This document shows positions 10,637 to 25,786 of a DNA stretch of 64,000 bases, in pieces; position 1 is the first letter of the stretch, and every line of letters starts with the position of its first letter. Below the pieces are notes generated by a model. That model had not been told where the DNA came from, made no database searches, and saw only the letters and a program-made list of their open reading frames with translations. Location: assembly GCF_010183535.1 (NCBI RefSeq), contig NC_071330.1:9405717-9469716 (forward strand), in the 5' to 3' direction. A program made the position numbers and the translations under genes. Source of the stretch: Caenorhabditis remanei (lineage: Eukaryota > Nematoda > Chromadorea > Rhabditida > Rhabditidae).

Positions 10637-13600
10637 CTAGCGATGGCGAGCATGATGCATTTTGACACGAACCAAATACTTCATTTGAATTTGATCCACA
10701 TCATATACAATGTACCTGAAAATATATGGATGATACGGATACAGAGGATTTGATAAACATACTCATTGTATAGCAAGTGGAAGTTTTTACCATGAGCCCC
10801 TTGCAGCTGGAAGTGCTTTTTGCCTCTCGGGATAATGTAGCCATCTGGATGAAGGTAGTCTCCGCTCTCAATGGGACATTCACGGCCGACACCTGAACAT
10901 ATGCTTATAGATCGGATAGACTCCTCTCATCGTTACCTTTCACCGAATGAGTTCCTTTTGGCAGTGTGCTCTTCGACATTGTTGTCGCCTCCAACTTTGT
11001 AGCCATTTCTCCGAGTGCCACGTCACACAACAGAAGATACGCTTCATCATGACAATTCGCTCGGCAGTAGAAGAAACTTTTACTGAACATATCGGCAAAG
11101 TAGACTCCTTTTCCGAACATGTATCCAGACGCTGGTGCTTCTGGAGGCGCGATACGAAGACCTTGACCGAGAATTCCAGCGAAATTCATTCGTCCAGAAC
11201 CATGCCAGAGTAGACGTCGATTTCCGATATTTGCCTTGAACTTCTTCGACTCACTCTCTCGGTTCAGTTGTAGGATCTGAAAGTGGATCATGTTTGCCTA
11301 CTTTTGCCGAACAATCTTACATCAATCAAATCCACTTTTATTTCATGTGTCGATCCTTGAGTATTTTTCAAGTAATCATGGATCATCTGGTAGTCAGAGC
11401 AGTGTTTATCGAGAGGCTGAAATAATCATAGTAGAATGATTCAATTTTCATACAACTCAGTCTTACTGTCATAGCGCACTTCAATTTCAGATAATTAGTA
11501 TCCACTGGATCCACTCCAAGTGTTCCCATAGTCGGACTTTCTCCTCCACAAATTTGATCATAAGCGAATTTTATATCCAGAAGTGCGTTCAACATGTTAT
11601 TCTTCTCCTTGACCTTATGGATACTGTCAATTGGCTCCGGCACTTTCATTCCGAAGTTATGAGGGATAATCGTATAAAATTTGTTGGTGGAATCGAGAAT
11701 CTTGTCGTTATTCACCGGAAACTCTATGAGAAGTTCACTGAGATCATTGAGCACTTCGAATGCCAGATTGATCTGATTTCGTGAGAGACGTCCGAGTGGC
11801 ATTTTATTGACATCCATCTCAAAAGACTTCAGAGCCGATTTCATATTTTCAATGTCGAAAATCGACATGACAACTTCTTTGACAGAAGGAGGAAGCTTGG
11901 TTTTGGAACCAGGAATTACGTCTTGTTCGAGGTGAGCCTAAAAATTACAAAAAATTTCAGAAATCATTCAATTCCACTCACGAATTCGGAGTAATCAGTT
12001 TCGACATAACTGAATGCTCCAGGCATTTTACGGAAATGCTTTCTATACTCCCAGTTATTTTTCGTATTCTCTCTGAAAATCTTCTTGAACTCCTCTACCG
12101 CTCCATTTCTATCGAAGCCCTCGAACTTATGGTTACCAACATCGGTACCCACTCGGCCCCATGATCGGAATACATAGTACTTCTCGAAGATATCATCTTT
12201 TAACAACTGAATTTTGTAATACGAGTTCTTGTTTTGTGTGACATCAGTGAATGAGAGTGTCGCCTGATAGAGTGATCCGTCCTCTTCATTTTTGAACACG
12301 TGGCATTTATTGGCATACGGGAATTTCGCATCAACAACAGTTCCGTGTTTAATTATATGAGTGTTACTAACGGCGTCACCGTTAGTGGAAATTGGAATAA
12401 CATTCTGCGAGTCTAATGCTTCAGCTGCATAAATGAATTCATCTCCACGAAGTCCTCCTTTCGATTTTCTCTTCTGTATTTTAACGACTTCCTCGTCTTC
12501 CTCTTCTTCTATATAAAGACGTTCAGCGAAAGCATTGAAGACCACTTTTTGATCAGAACATTTCTCAAGAAGACGATCAGTTGGTTTGAAAGGAGTTCTA
12601 ACTGGATTCTTCGATTCGAAAGTGCATTTCGAGTACTCTGTCGCATATCCAGTACAGACATACGCGCGACGTGCTGAGTTGTAGACAATGTTTCCATTAG
12701 TACACTTCAAACAGGCGATCGGCACTCCGAAAACAGCATAATCTGCTAATCGATCAATCAGTTGTGATGTTGGATCATGCCCCTCTGTGACTTCTTGAAA
12801 GTTTATGGCGAGCAGAGCCAATCTCTCCGAATGCGATAGTTTCTCTAGAAGTTGACGACATTCCCACAGTTGGTCGACTTGAGTCTGTAAACATTTTGAA
12901 ACTAAAAATTGATTTCTGTACCATCAAACCTTCATACGGCGCTTCTGAAGTTCAGCCATTTTCGCTGCCTTTCCCAATTTTCTCTTTTTCCTCTCCTCTT
13001 CACTAGGATTGATTTCCACGATTTCCTCAGCAGCCGCACGTTTCTTAGTGCTCGTTGACGAGCATGGACCATCATCAAAATCTAGAAAAATTTCTGGAGG
13101 ATCTTCTAAATTTATCAATAAATCGTGGACGATGGTCATATCATTATCGACAGTTACAGTAGACGAAGAAGATTCTGGTTGTGCTATTTTTTCTGATCCT
13201 TCTTCTACCGGCTTCGTCTTTTCTCCTTTCTTCGACGCATAAATTTCAGCATAACTTGCGATGACACGCTCTCTCCAGCACTCTTCATAATCGTTCCAAC
13301 CCGGAATTTGCTCCAATTCCCCTTCGATTCTGTCAAAGCTCTCCGCGTGGCATTTGAAATGGATATATTTACTTTTGAAAATCACTTTCATCTCTCCTTT
13401 TTCGAAGTTAGCTGAGCATTTAATACACTTCCCTCGATTAGTTAATGAGCTCTCAGATTTTAAGGAAGAAAGAAACAGCACATTTTCATAATTGACAGAA
13501 ATAAAATGCGCCACTGGTTCTCTGAATTTTTGAATTCGATTGCGGAGAAGTTCTTGATCTTCCCAATTAAGCCAATCGACACCTCTGATTGAATTGATAT

Positions 13601-13854
13601 TTATATCATTGCGGCTGCGAGCCAGATTTTGCCAGAAACATTCGTAATGAAACCATGAATCAATGGTTCCGTCGAAATATGTAGACTGTTGATTCAGTGA
13701 CATTCGTAAAGAATTCTGTAATTATTGAAGTATTCGGTATAAAACTAATGGTAAAGCTCACCTCTCCGATATTCTTCTTGCATTTTTTACAATACGATCG
13801 GTTCAATTTGGCATATTCAATGGCATATGGAAGGGGTCCAGTGGGGTGCAACAT
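10637..13854 (-). CDS. parp-1: poly(ADP-ribose) polymerase 1, without BRCT domain
   Basis: DNA-break sensor that builds poly(ADP-ribose) on nuclear proteins. Eight exons (13854-13762, 13715-12930, 12884-11982, 11937-11467, 11416-11321, 11276-10937, 10892-10763, 10715-10637) join in frame to 965 residues. Zinc finger 1 has C22, C25, H54 and C57 ([17 protein letters not shown]). Finger 2 has CIKC...HFKC near residues 125-160. A Lys-rich linker (about 265-293), PADR1 with its CLKC zinc ligands (about 295-410), WGR (about 480-570; [11 protein letters not shown]), the helical regulatory domain (about 600-740) and the catalytic domain follow. The H-Y-E triad is intact: H808 (LLWHGSG), Tyr in GKGVYFAD, E940 (LLYNEYIVYD). 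Only about 60 acidic/basic residues lie between PADR1 and WGR, so no BRCT fold is present. From memory the C. elegans gene is on chromosome I (Y71F9AL.18), so its position here is notable. Confidence 0.95.
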
Positions 13855-13914
13855 GCTATTTCTGATGTTACGTCACCTTGGAAGAAAAAAATTGTGATTT
13901 ATATTATAAATTAT

Positions 13915-14113
13915 AAGAATCCCGTTGTTCTGTTGCTCTTGATATGAGAAGAACTCAATTTTCCACATTCCCTTATTTAATTAATTAAGGAGAAAATACG
14001 AAAGTAGAAAAAAGCAAAACGTTGTGGGAGTGAAAACGCGTGGTTATAAAAATAAGGGAATGTGGAAAATTGAGTTCTTCTCATATCAAGAGCAACAGAA
14101 CAACGGGATTCTT
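13915..14113. repeat. perfect 64-bp inverted repeat with 71-bp loop, upstream of parp-1
   Basis: Arm 13915-13978 is the exact reverse complement of 14050-14113 (for example GAATCCCGTTGTTCTGTTGC against GCAACAGAACAACGGGATTC). The 71-base loop is unrelated and AT-rich. The left arm begins 61 bases before the parp-1 start codon, so it may lie in the promoter or 5' untranslated region. No mismatch was found in the arms. Confidence 0.92.
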
Positions 14114-14551
14114 TGTGAAAACAAGCCAAACTAATTTTGAAAGTATAATTCATTCCAGAGAAAAAAAGGTTTTTGTTTCAGAACTACCGTAGTTTTCGTG
14201 GCGGGACCCATGGAATGTTTTACTGGATAAATCTTGAGGATTCAACATTATTTTTTGCCTGAAAACTCGGAAAATTAGCACTATAAAAGTATTGCTCAAA
14301 TCCTTTCTCCTAACCACCCAATATTAATTGATTCTGTATACACAAAGGCGCGAAGGTCAAAAAGGTTGCATATTTAGAGCACAAAATGCATCAAATACTC
14401 CAATTCCCAGCAAGAATTAAATAAAATGTGACAGAATAAGGGAAACAATTAAAACTTGAAGCATTCCTTCCAATTCTGTTCAAATCCATGATTACCACTC
14501 TCGACAGGAAATAGAAGATAGTATTTTAAAGAATTCTCGTTTGCAACAGTT

Positions 14552-14819
14552 ATGGGTCTACCCACGAAGAAAACTAGTACCATTTAATGCAATATAATTC
14601 AATTCACGAATGCAAATGAATGCATTAATCTGTCATTTTTACAGGTGAGAAATTTTTCGGTACAAGATATATTGCAAGCTGAAAATTCAATGTGCCTTCA
14701 ATTTTTTCGTGTATGATACAGTAAATATAATTCACAAAAAAATTAAAGGCGCTTTGAATTTTTCTTAAACTGTGAAAACTTGCATTAAATGGTACAAATT
14801 TTCTTCGTGGGTTGGTCCA
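14552..14819. mobile_element. small MITE with about 40-bp imperfect TIRs
   Basis: Left end CCCACGAAGAAAACTAGTAC...TTTAATGCAA is mirrored by TTGCATTAAATGGTACAAAT...CTTCGTGGG at the right, with a few mismatches. About 270 bases in all, AT-rich inside, no coding capacity. Confidence 0.7.
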
Positions 14820-14936
14820 TTACCGATTTTAATAGTTAGGTGTAATTTTCAATACGATATTGCATAATGCTGAATTTATTTGGCAAGAGTGCACAGAGAA
14901 TTCGAATAAACATTATCCAAATTACTTCCTGAGTCG

Positions 14937-16036
14937 TCATGTATATTCACGCGGAAAACTTCGTAGTGATGATTGATTGAAGGTTCCAAGTGCAGCTGCC
15001 AGCCATCTAAGATTATATTTTGTTTTAAAATTACGATGTTTCCCATTACCTTCTTTTAACACTCCATTTTTTGAATTCCGCACATAAAAGAGTCGCTTAA
15101 TCCGAAAATGAACGAGAGCCATTGAACACATAGCACACGGTTCATTAACCAAAAACACATCAGAACCAGTTCCGAGGTAATCAGACCCTGTCCGCTTCCG
15201 GAGATTGCGGACCATCTCCATAACTGGGTGCCCTAGTGGATGCGTTGATGGACAGCCAGACGAGAGTACAGAATTACTCTGAAAACTAGAAAAATGAAAA
15301 AAAAAAAGAAGGCATTTTATGTTCTTACTTGCACTGCAATACACCCATCACCCATTTCTATTACTCTTTGTGTATATCGAATTACATATTCTCTGAGAGA
15401 ATCAGTGAGGAATGATCCATCAAGCAGTTTCTCAACATCATGATTGGGATGGAAGGCGGTTGACCAGAGAAGTTTTGAAACTTCGAACTGCCGACGTGTT
15501 GATGGTTTTTTTGAAGGAACCAAAACTGTCTGAAAGATCAGTATTCAATTCCTGGAACGTTCGGAAGATTAGCTGAATAACAAATCCTCTCTGCTAATCT
15601 CTTTATATCTTGCTGTCTTCCTCACTCTCAAGTCTTCTATTCGCACGTCGTCGTTTTTTAAACCAATGATAATTTGTTTGGCGCTTTCTTCTGTCTCCGA
15701 AATGAGCACGCTTCCATCTTTTTCAACTCGTTTCAAATGTTGAAAACTTTCGGGAAGTTCGTTTAAACCCCCGATAATCTGACAATTAACGACACGTTAA
15801 AAAATAGTTTGTTAATTGTCTTACCTGTCCAATGACTTGCTTATTTACGAGATTCAGAGCTTGAAACGAAGTAGATGCTATTGTTTCACATGTCAGTGCA
15901 GGATCTAGGATAGGATGGACTTCCAGTCTAAAATTAACGTAGATTTTATGTGAGTTCAGATGGATATTTTTTCTTACTTAGTGACTGAAGAACAATCTAG
16001 TTTTGTTATTTTCGAGGGAGGAGCATCCATAGTCAT
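14937..16036 (-). CDS. ADAT3: tRNA adenosine deaminase accessory subunit (ADAT3)
   Basis: Non-catalytic partner of ADAT2 in the enzyme that converts A34 to inosine in tRNA anticodons. Five exons (16036-15978, 15927-15825, 15778-15626, 15529-15329, 15278-14937) join to 285 residues. The cytidine-deaminase fold is in the C-terminal half. The metal His lies in HPLGHPVMEMVR, where Val stands in the place of the catalytic Glu (HxV), the hallmark of ADAT3. The second zinc motif is intact (EPCAMCSMALVHFRIKRLFY). The N-terminal domain (residues about 20-150; LNELPESFQHLKRVEKD) is the tRNA-binding region of this family. The C. elegans counterpart is Y47D3A.14 from memory. The first ATG of exon 1 is used; a second in-frame ATG is two codons later. 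Confidence 0.9.
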
Positions 16037-16318
16037 TTTTTAGAAAAACAATTATTAAATATAGCTGAAATTGAGGGGTTTGGCAAGTCGTGAAAAATAT
16101 AGAGAAAAGTGTGCGGCGGCTTGCGTCTGTAACCCCGCCCATTTTTCCATGCCTCATTCTCATCATGTGCATTTTTGATGATGTTTGTTGACTTTTTTAT
16201 TGCTGCTTTTTTTCAATTCTCCACGAATTTCCCTTTTTAAGTTTAACAAAGGTTCTCCGTATGTATATCTGTAATTCATTCACAATACTTCATGATCTCT
16301 CTAAATTTCAGGAAAGCG

Positions 16319-17457
16319 ATGGGAAATAATCAATCCGGTGGTCCCGAAGGTCGCTATGGCCCAACCGACAAAGCAGGGCTTCGTAGACATCGTATGATGA
16401 GCGAAACTGCAAAAATCGCAGGACAAGTGCTTCCGAATCCTGACGGACCGCCAATGATCTTTGATGTAAGTATCGAGAGGGAAATTCTCTGATTAGTGAG
16501 GAGAGGGAGAGCAGAAGAGCGATTTTCGCAACAGCCTCCTAAAGCAGTTTGTACCATTCCCACTACATTAAAATAGATGTTTGAGCTCCCAGATTCGGGT
16601 CAAAGTTTCAAAGAATTTTGAAAAAAAAATTGCTAGTAATGATTACCGGAACTGAGTGCAACTTGCAGGATGGCCACGAGGACAAGTCTGGAGAATGTCC
16701 GGTAGTTTTTCGCTGGAGTTTCACTCAGAACGCCCAGCCGCGCACTGTCCATATAGTTGGTTCCTGGGATAATTGGTCAACAAGAATCCCAATGGTGAAG
16801 TCTACAAACGACTTTTCCACAATAATAGACTTGCAACCTGGGCAGTACGAATACAAATTTCAAGTCGATGGATCATGGGTCGTGGATGATAATCAAGGAA
16901 AGACTCAGGATGCAGCTGGAAATGAGAACAATATGATAAACATCCAAGACTCGGATTTTGCAGTCTTCGAGGCTCTTGATGAAGACTTCCAATCCTCAAC
17001 TGCTGGAGAAGTTCTCCGTGGAGAGTCGGAGAGCACGAAAAATCATGATACTCCGAATGATAGGTAAGGTTTCATAAGAGTTTGTTACTACAATCAACAT
17101 TTATATCAAGTTACGCTGAGAACTTTCAGAGAACTTGAAAAACTACGCTCATTCACCCAAGAAATTCCATCGATGGACATGCTTCGCAAGGCAGCTGGAC
17201 CTCCGGTAATTCCTCCACAGTTGATGCAGGTATTTAGTAATATTTTATTTTAATGAATATGAACTTGAAATGTTTAACAGGTGCTTCTTAATAAGGAGAC
17301 CCCAGAATCATGTGATCCAAATGTACTTCCGGAGCCAAATCATGTGATGCTCAACCATATGTACGCGCTTTCTATCAAGGATAGTGTCATGGTGCTTTCT
17401 TCTACACAACGTTACCGCAAGAAGTTTGTAACCACTCTTCTTTATAAACCTGTCTAA
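16319..17457 (+). CDS. aakb-2: AMP-activated protein kinase beta subunit
   Basis: Scaffold subunit of AMPK. Four exons (16319-16465, 16669-17063, 17130-17229, 17281-17457) give 272 residues. The N-terminus MGNNQSGGPEGRYG fits N-myristoylation at Gly2. The glycogen-binding CBM48 module is at about 60-140, with the conserved tryptophans in GSWDNW and GSWVVDDNQ. The C-terminal domain that binds alpha and gamma is complete: IPPQLMQVLLNK, EPNHVMLNHMYALSI, and the terminal RYRKKFVTTLLYKPV. The acceptor tttcag lies six bases before the start ATG (aggaaagcgATG), suggesting SL1. It is followed by a long repeat-rich spacer before rsks-1. C. elegans Y47D3A.15 from memory. Confidence 0.95.
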
Positions 17458-18255
17458 TCACTTTTATTTATAATTTTTCCCACTCCCTGTTTTATGTGAC
17501 CGCTCAAAACAAACTTTTTAAACGATCAAACCAAATCCGAGTTCCAATCAACTTTAGTTGTGTATCATAGTTTCTTTTCCATTTTTCATTGTCACCATTC
17601 TTCTCTTGTTTTATTCAGTTAGCAATTTTAAGAAACGCAAAACGTAGTATTCTCTAAATAATACGGTCCACTCGGAACTTTACCCCCGTAAAATATCGAG
17701 CTGATTGTACATAGTAAAACTTTCCTGCCTTTTTTTGACAGCTTTATGGTTATTCTTTTCTTCGTTGATTTTCTCTCCAAATCAAAATGTTCCGTCCAAA
17801 GTTACTGTGAATAACTTGACATTCCAAATTATTCATCATTTTTCTTTTACTGCTTACACTTTTCAGTCGTTTTTCAAATTAAACCTTGTGAAGATATAAT
17901 TTATTTAATAGTTCTTCTTTGTTCGACACAGTAGCCGTTCTACACGGTACTTGTATATCTATAAATTCTCATGAAAGTCATTTTGTTTCAATGTCTTAAA
18001 TCTTCTCGCGTACATCGTGTTAGAAAAAGTATGAAAGCTTCATGGAAAAACTAGAAAAGCTCAATAAATTGTTAATCTCTCTGTTCTCAGGATTGTGCTT
18101 TGAATCGGCCTTTCTCTGTACGGAGCTCTTAACTTTTGATAGTAGAAAAGAAGTAAATCACCGGATTTGATTGACCTCCACACAGTATAAATTGGAAAAC
18201 TTCGCCGACCTCGTAACCGACCGGTCAGTCAAAGAAAGATACCTCTATTAAGATA

Positions 18256-18630
18256 TACCGTAAAAACTGTATTTGAGGTGCATGCAACTCTATTGTTCAA
18301 AGGGTCCGTCGGAGTACAACTCTATTAGAGGGCAATTCAAATAAAGGGTGCACCTCTATTTTTTGTCGACGAATTTGCTATCTCTTGAATTTGTTTGATT
18401 TCACTATTTTTTATGCCGAATTCATCGAACTATCACGTAAAAAAACGGACTTTTATAGAAAATCAGTTGATGATGATATTAGAGATAAGTGTGAATCGGT
18501 GGAAGGAAACTGTATTAGAGGGGCACCTCTATTGTTCAAATGGTCCGTCAGAAGGCACTTCAAATTGAGGGCACCTCTATTAGAGGGGCACTTCAAATTG
18601 AGGGGCACCTCAAATACAGTTTTTACGGTA
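18256..18630. mobile_element. 375-bp MITE with CCGTAAAAACTG termini and TA target duplication
   Basis: The ends CCGTAAAAACTGTATTTGAG and CTCAAATACAGTTTTTACGG are exact inverted repeats (24 bases), flanked by TA on each side as in Tc1/mariner insertions. Inside are tandem pieces of GGGGCACCTC(T/A)A and CTCTATTGTTCAAA. No ORF of its own. Confidence 0.85.
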
Positions 18631-19632
18631 GCTTCTACATCTTCTTCGAAGAAATTTAGTCTAGCCTTTATGAGTCAAAAAGTTTTCTTTTCAGTTGTAT
18701 TTGATTGCTCTTTCACAATATATCATCACACTTTCTAACTTTGAATAACATCGAAGAAAAATTAACTTGGTCTTGTTAATATTTTTTAAACGTTGTCTTA
18801 TTATTTTGCTTTACGCTTTCTCATCCAAACAACAATAATGTTGTTGTTATTTTCCTTCTTTTTTATTCGCTCTCTGACTTCTGCCGTCACCCCCAACAAA
18901 CAGCAGACTGGATTTTGTTTTTTTTTTCAGTTTCTCTGAAATACAATGGCGAGAAAAATGTTGAGAAGAGAACAAATTTACGGAGTTTTTACTTTATTCA
19001 TCTTCCCAAAGCTAATTTGTGGCTTTGTTTAACAAACGTTGTGATTTTTAAATACTAATTTTATCTTCCGAACAGAGGCCAACTGAGAGTGACCGACGTC
19101 CTTCGGATGCACTAAAATTCTTACTGTCTTAGTATCTCCTCTTTAATTGGCTGCCTCTTTTTTGATCAATTTTTTTGAGTATGACAGACTAACAGTTAGT
19201 TGAATGCCGGACCGAATTGACGCTTTACTATTGAAAAACGCAGTGAAGATTACAATTTGTCGCTGTGTCCTTCAGTTTCCCTATCTATCTATGTTTCTCT
19301 TTCATTCATTAGTTATATCTGTTTCGCGTCTTATTTTCAATAGTTTCTCTCCGACCTTCAGTTCCTGGTCATTAAAATAGTCTGAAGAAGTAAAAGCGAT
19401 GTTCAGCTTTCATTTCGCTTTCCCGTTTTTAGCTGTTTTCCCAACTTTAAATAGCGATCCAATTCTAAAGGAAAACTTTCACAAGTTATTCTCCAATAGG
19501 TAGTGTGTTATACATATCATTCACTCCAAGATTCACATGATCGTCTTGCACATTCGCTCGTTGCCCTGGAGAATTTGTGTGAGTTTGCGCATATACGTAA
19601 ACAAATAACATTCATTTCCAGTGATTCATTAT

Positions 19633-19831
19633 TGGTGCGTCCAAAGTTGCTACAAAACAGCAAAAACGACAAATCTGCGGCGTCCAAAGTTGATTTGTAG
19701 ATTTGCAGGTTTGCAGTTATGCGTTATTGCTCATCCTTAATTTTTTAACTGCAAAACCTGCAAAACCTACAAACCTACAAATCAACTTTGGATGCCGCAG
19801 ATTTGTCGTTGTAACAACTTTGGACACACCA
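19633..19831. repeat. foldback repeat family A, copy 2
   Basis: Ends TGGTGCGTCCAAAGTTGCTA and TAACAACTTTGGACACACCA, with the same internal CAAATCTGCGGCGTCC motif as the copy at 2164-2457, but without the 95-base duplication. The two arms pair over most of their length. Confidence 0.8.
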
Positions 19832-20565
19832 TATGAGAACTACTAGTATTAGCGGGCCTACTTCTCCTCTCCCTCTTCTATTTCGTTTACCATTTCGTTC
19901 GCCTACTACTCGCTTTTGTACTGCTTTGGTTGTTGGATAGATTGCGATCTTTCTCTTTTGTTATTTGTTAAGCTATTTTTCACTCCTCCTCTCGTATAGA
20001 ATATTGATTATTAGAAATACCCGCGTTTTTTGTCATGACCTCATTTTCGAGTTATCTTTCGGGAATGCCTCGTGAAAGTTCTGAAAAAAATAGGCGCTTT
20101 TCCAATCAATACATTAATTTAGAATATATATTCGAATTCCAAACGTCTACAAAGACAAACCATCAAATGTATTGCTACATTTTGCAAGAAGAAATAACGT
20201 TTTAACATTTCTATTGCAAGCTACTGATTAGCGCTGATACAAAGAAAGAGCAGGAAAATGAGAGCGGCTGTTCGGTGTAAATGACGAAGTGCGTGTTTTC
20301 TTGCTTTTCGTTTGATCAGGTGCTCACTCGATGCGATTCGTTCATTGAAGTATTAATCGAAGAAAGATTGAATGTAGTTTTTCTTTTTAAAAGTTTATCG
20401 GGATTCATTGCGAACCATGGCTTAAAAACATTAAGGATGTACCAACTTATAGCTAACCTATGTTTTAGCGTTTATGGTATACCAGCCTGGCTGCCCCGCC
20501 TTCGGCGGTTCGTCATGCTGGCCTCTCTTCATTTACGTGTTCACCTTCTCAAAAATGTTCTGCAT

Positions 20566-20615
20566 GGCCGAGTGGTCCAAGGGGTCCGGTTTTGGTCCCG
20601 GCCGCACGCGTTTTA
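20566..20615 (+). pseudogene. 5' half of a class II tRNA (Leu/Ser type)
   Basis: The piece GCATGGCCGAGTGGTCCAAG is a canonical D-arm with box A of tRNA-Leu or tRNA-Ser, followed by an anticodon-arm-like stem (CCGG...CCGG). No variable arm or box B follows, so it is truncated. Confidence 0.5.
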
Positions 20616-20637
20616 TATATAAGAATGATTTAAACCA

Positions 20638-20890
20638 GACTTGCCACGGGCCGGGCCAAAATCAGGAAAAATCTCGGCCCGGCCCGCTCAAAAAAAGTAT
20701 AGTTTTCGGATAAAAATTCAAAATTGAATAGAAATATGAATGTGTACAATAATTTAAGCATTTTTACTCTATTTTTTCGAAAAAATTCAAAAAAAAAATG
20801 GGTACCCATTTTTGAATCCGGGCCGGGCCAAGAGAAATTTCGGCCCGACCCGGCCCGACCAAGAAAAATCTCGGCCCGGCCCGAATGGCG
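20638..20890. repeat. GGCCCGG-rich dispersed repeat, copy 1
   Basis: Alternating CGGGCCGGGCC and GGCCCGGCCCG blocks surround an AT-rich middle, with the phrase AAAAATCTCGGCCCGGCCCG at both ends. Related copies lie in a gly-9 intron (41844-42247) and after mcm-10 (60905-61140). The GC content is far above its surroundings. Confidence 0.75.
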
Positions 20891-22167
20891 ATCTGGTATG
20901 CAAAATCATTCATTTCACAGTTATACCACGAAATCCCTGACAATAGATATTGCAAAAGATGCTCCAATATATCGTCGCATCATCTAGATACCATGGAATT
21001 TTTGGAGACGAGTGAGTGCGCAGCAGTGTTGTGACACGCACTCTCTCTTTCACAAAGAGAAAGACGCCCCTCTCTCTCTCTTTCTCTACAAATTCCGCTC
21101 ATAGGTTGATCGTTCTCTGCGCACTCCGTCTATTTATATACTATTTCTTTCCTCTTAGTTTTTCAATCGTTTCCACCTTTGCCACCTCTCCCTCTTCGCT
21201 CTGCCCTCTCTTCTACCGGTTCTTTTTGTCGAATCAGCACTATCGATTGATTGATTTTTTCACTATTTTTGAATGACTTTTGTTTGGTTCCAGAAAAGTA
21301 AGAAAGTAATTTCGAAATATTGCCACACTCAAAAATAAAAAGTGATGACAATTGTGAAAACATTGAGAAAATACCAGAACACATTCTCTCCTGATCGTTT
21401 TCGCAACTTCACTGTGAAATACTTTAGGCTTCTTAGTTTTTTTTCTTCTTTGAAATATTCTTATCGTTTTTTCTTCGATTTTCTCAAATCGTTTCTGATA
21501 CGGCCAAAATGAAAGCATTGATTGATTTTTCTCTGTGAAATGTGAAAACGGTGAAGGAGCCTATATTGAAACTGATAACGTCCTGTTCTTTGACTTGGTT
21601 CGTGGTTAAAAACTTTCAAAGGCTTTTTTCTTCGTTTTTCGACCCATATGCTTGAAAAAAAGATATCCTTTCCTATGGTGAAGAATTTGACAATGTCTAT
21701 TTAAAGATTTGTTCAATGCTGCGCGTATTTTCAAAGAAATTGTCTTCCTTCAGACATTAAAAACGTAATGTTAAAATTTATTTTCCTTTTTGAAATCAAA
21801 GGAAATAACTTTCTCAAAAACAGTTTTAAAGCTTCTATTTCAAGATTTTTCTCTTACTTGCCAGATTATTTTAAATTTTAAAAAAGACACATATTTTCAA
21901 TAAAATAAATTATTCATTTGATTGTACCAGAAATGTTGTTCCAATAGACTTTTCTATTCTTATTTCGATCATTCATCTTTCTTTACTTTTCTCCTTTGTT
22001 CTTCTTACTGCTCTTATCTTCTAATGTACTGTCCGTCTCTTGTCTCCAATCTGTCCGTTTTCAGGTCATAAAAACCATATACTGTACATTGGATGGGCTG
22101 ACCTCTTGGACGCTGTCTCACAGTTGCTCCCAGATATTATTATAGTGCTTATATAAGAATATACAAA

Positions 22168-24907
<2,740 letters not shown>

Positions 24908-25786
24908 TTCTGGGAAACAATCAATTATTCCCTTTTCATGTTTTTTTTTCAACTACATCACCATCATGTTTCCTGACGTGTCGTTTCTCAATTCAATTTT
25001 TCTTGTACCCATCTTTTTGTCTAACCCATTTTTGTAATTGTTTCAAAATTTTAATCAAATTCATTTCATTGGCTCATCCCACTAGAGATTACGATCTGTA
25101 GATTCTGTAAACTTTGAGAGAACATTAGGAAGTCTGAAGTACTGTATATATTCTCTCAAATTTTAGAATCATATCAAATACGGAGGTATTTTAATCTCTG
25201 GCTTGTTTTTGTGTTTGGGATATTTTGCCTCATCGTTTTTCTTTGTCGTTTTTGTCATTATTTTCATGTGACATTCCTACTAGAGGATGCACTATACCGG
25301 GATTTCGGTAGCCATTTGCTCATTTAATTATTTTTCTTCTTCTTTTCCCCACACTCTTTCTTTTTGTTCACACCAACCTACTTTTATTTGCTCCCAACAA
25401 GACTGGCTGAATTGACGTGATTTGATTTTCTTTTTATTTTTGTTGTAAACATACGCTCTGAACACCTCTTCCACCCTATCAAAGTGCCTTTTATAGCCTT
25501 CTTTTTGCCTTTTCAAAAAATATGAAAAATCCCAAACAAATAGGTTTTGAATTAATAAATTACTCTGAGAATCGATTTTGTTCTAATTGTTAAGACCGTC
25601 TTCTAGTCAGTCTTCGTCGTTTTAGAAGGCGATAAGAGATGAATTGATATGGTAAAATGCATTGACAAGGGCGCCGGAAGAAGTGTAACAAATCAATGAT
25701 ATCGACTCCTTTTCTATTTTATGATAAGAAAGAGGACGTCTTCTGATTGTGGTTGATACTCTCTTCAATTGTATTTGAACTTCAAA
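24908..25786. other. 3' region of rsks-1 and promoter of the next gene
   Basis: T-rich untranslated-type sequence, then an AT-rich spacer. No coding exon or repeat was recognised. Confidence 0.4.

Larger units (their letters stand above)
13855..14936. other. intergenic with two inverted-repeat structures
   Basis: Spacer between parp-1 (start at left) and ADAT3 (stop at right). It holds the perfect foldback at 13915-14113 and a TIR element at 14552-14819. The rest is AT-rich with no coding exon seen. Confidence 0.6.
17458..22167. other. 4.7-kb intergenic region, 3' end of aakb-2 and promoter of rsks-1
   Basis: No coding exon is convincing in either strand. It contains a TA-flanked MITE (18256-18630), foldback family A copy 2 (19633-19831), a tRNA-half fragment (about 20566-20615), a GGCCCGG-rich repeat (20638-20890), a CT-rich stretch (21030-21090) and long AT-rich stretches. 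The rsks-1 5' untranslated region probably begins after the acceptor gttttcag at about 22064. Confidence 0.6.
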
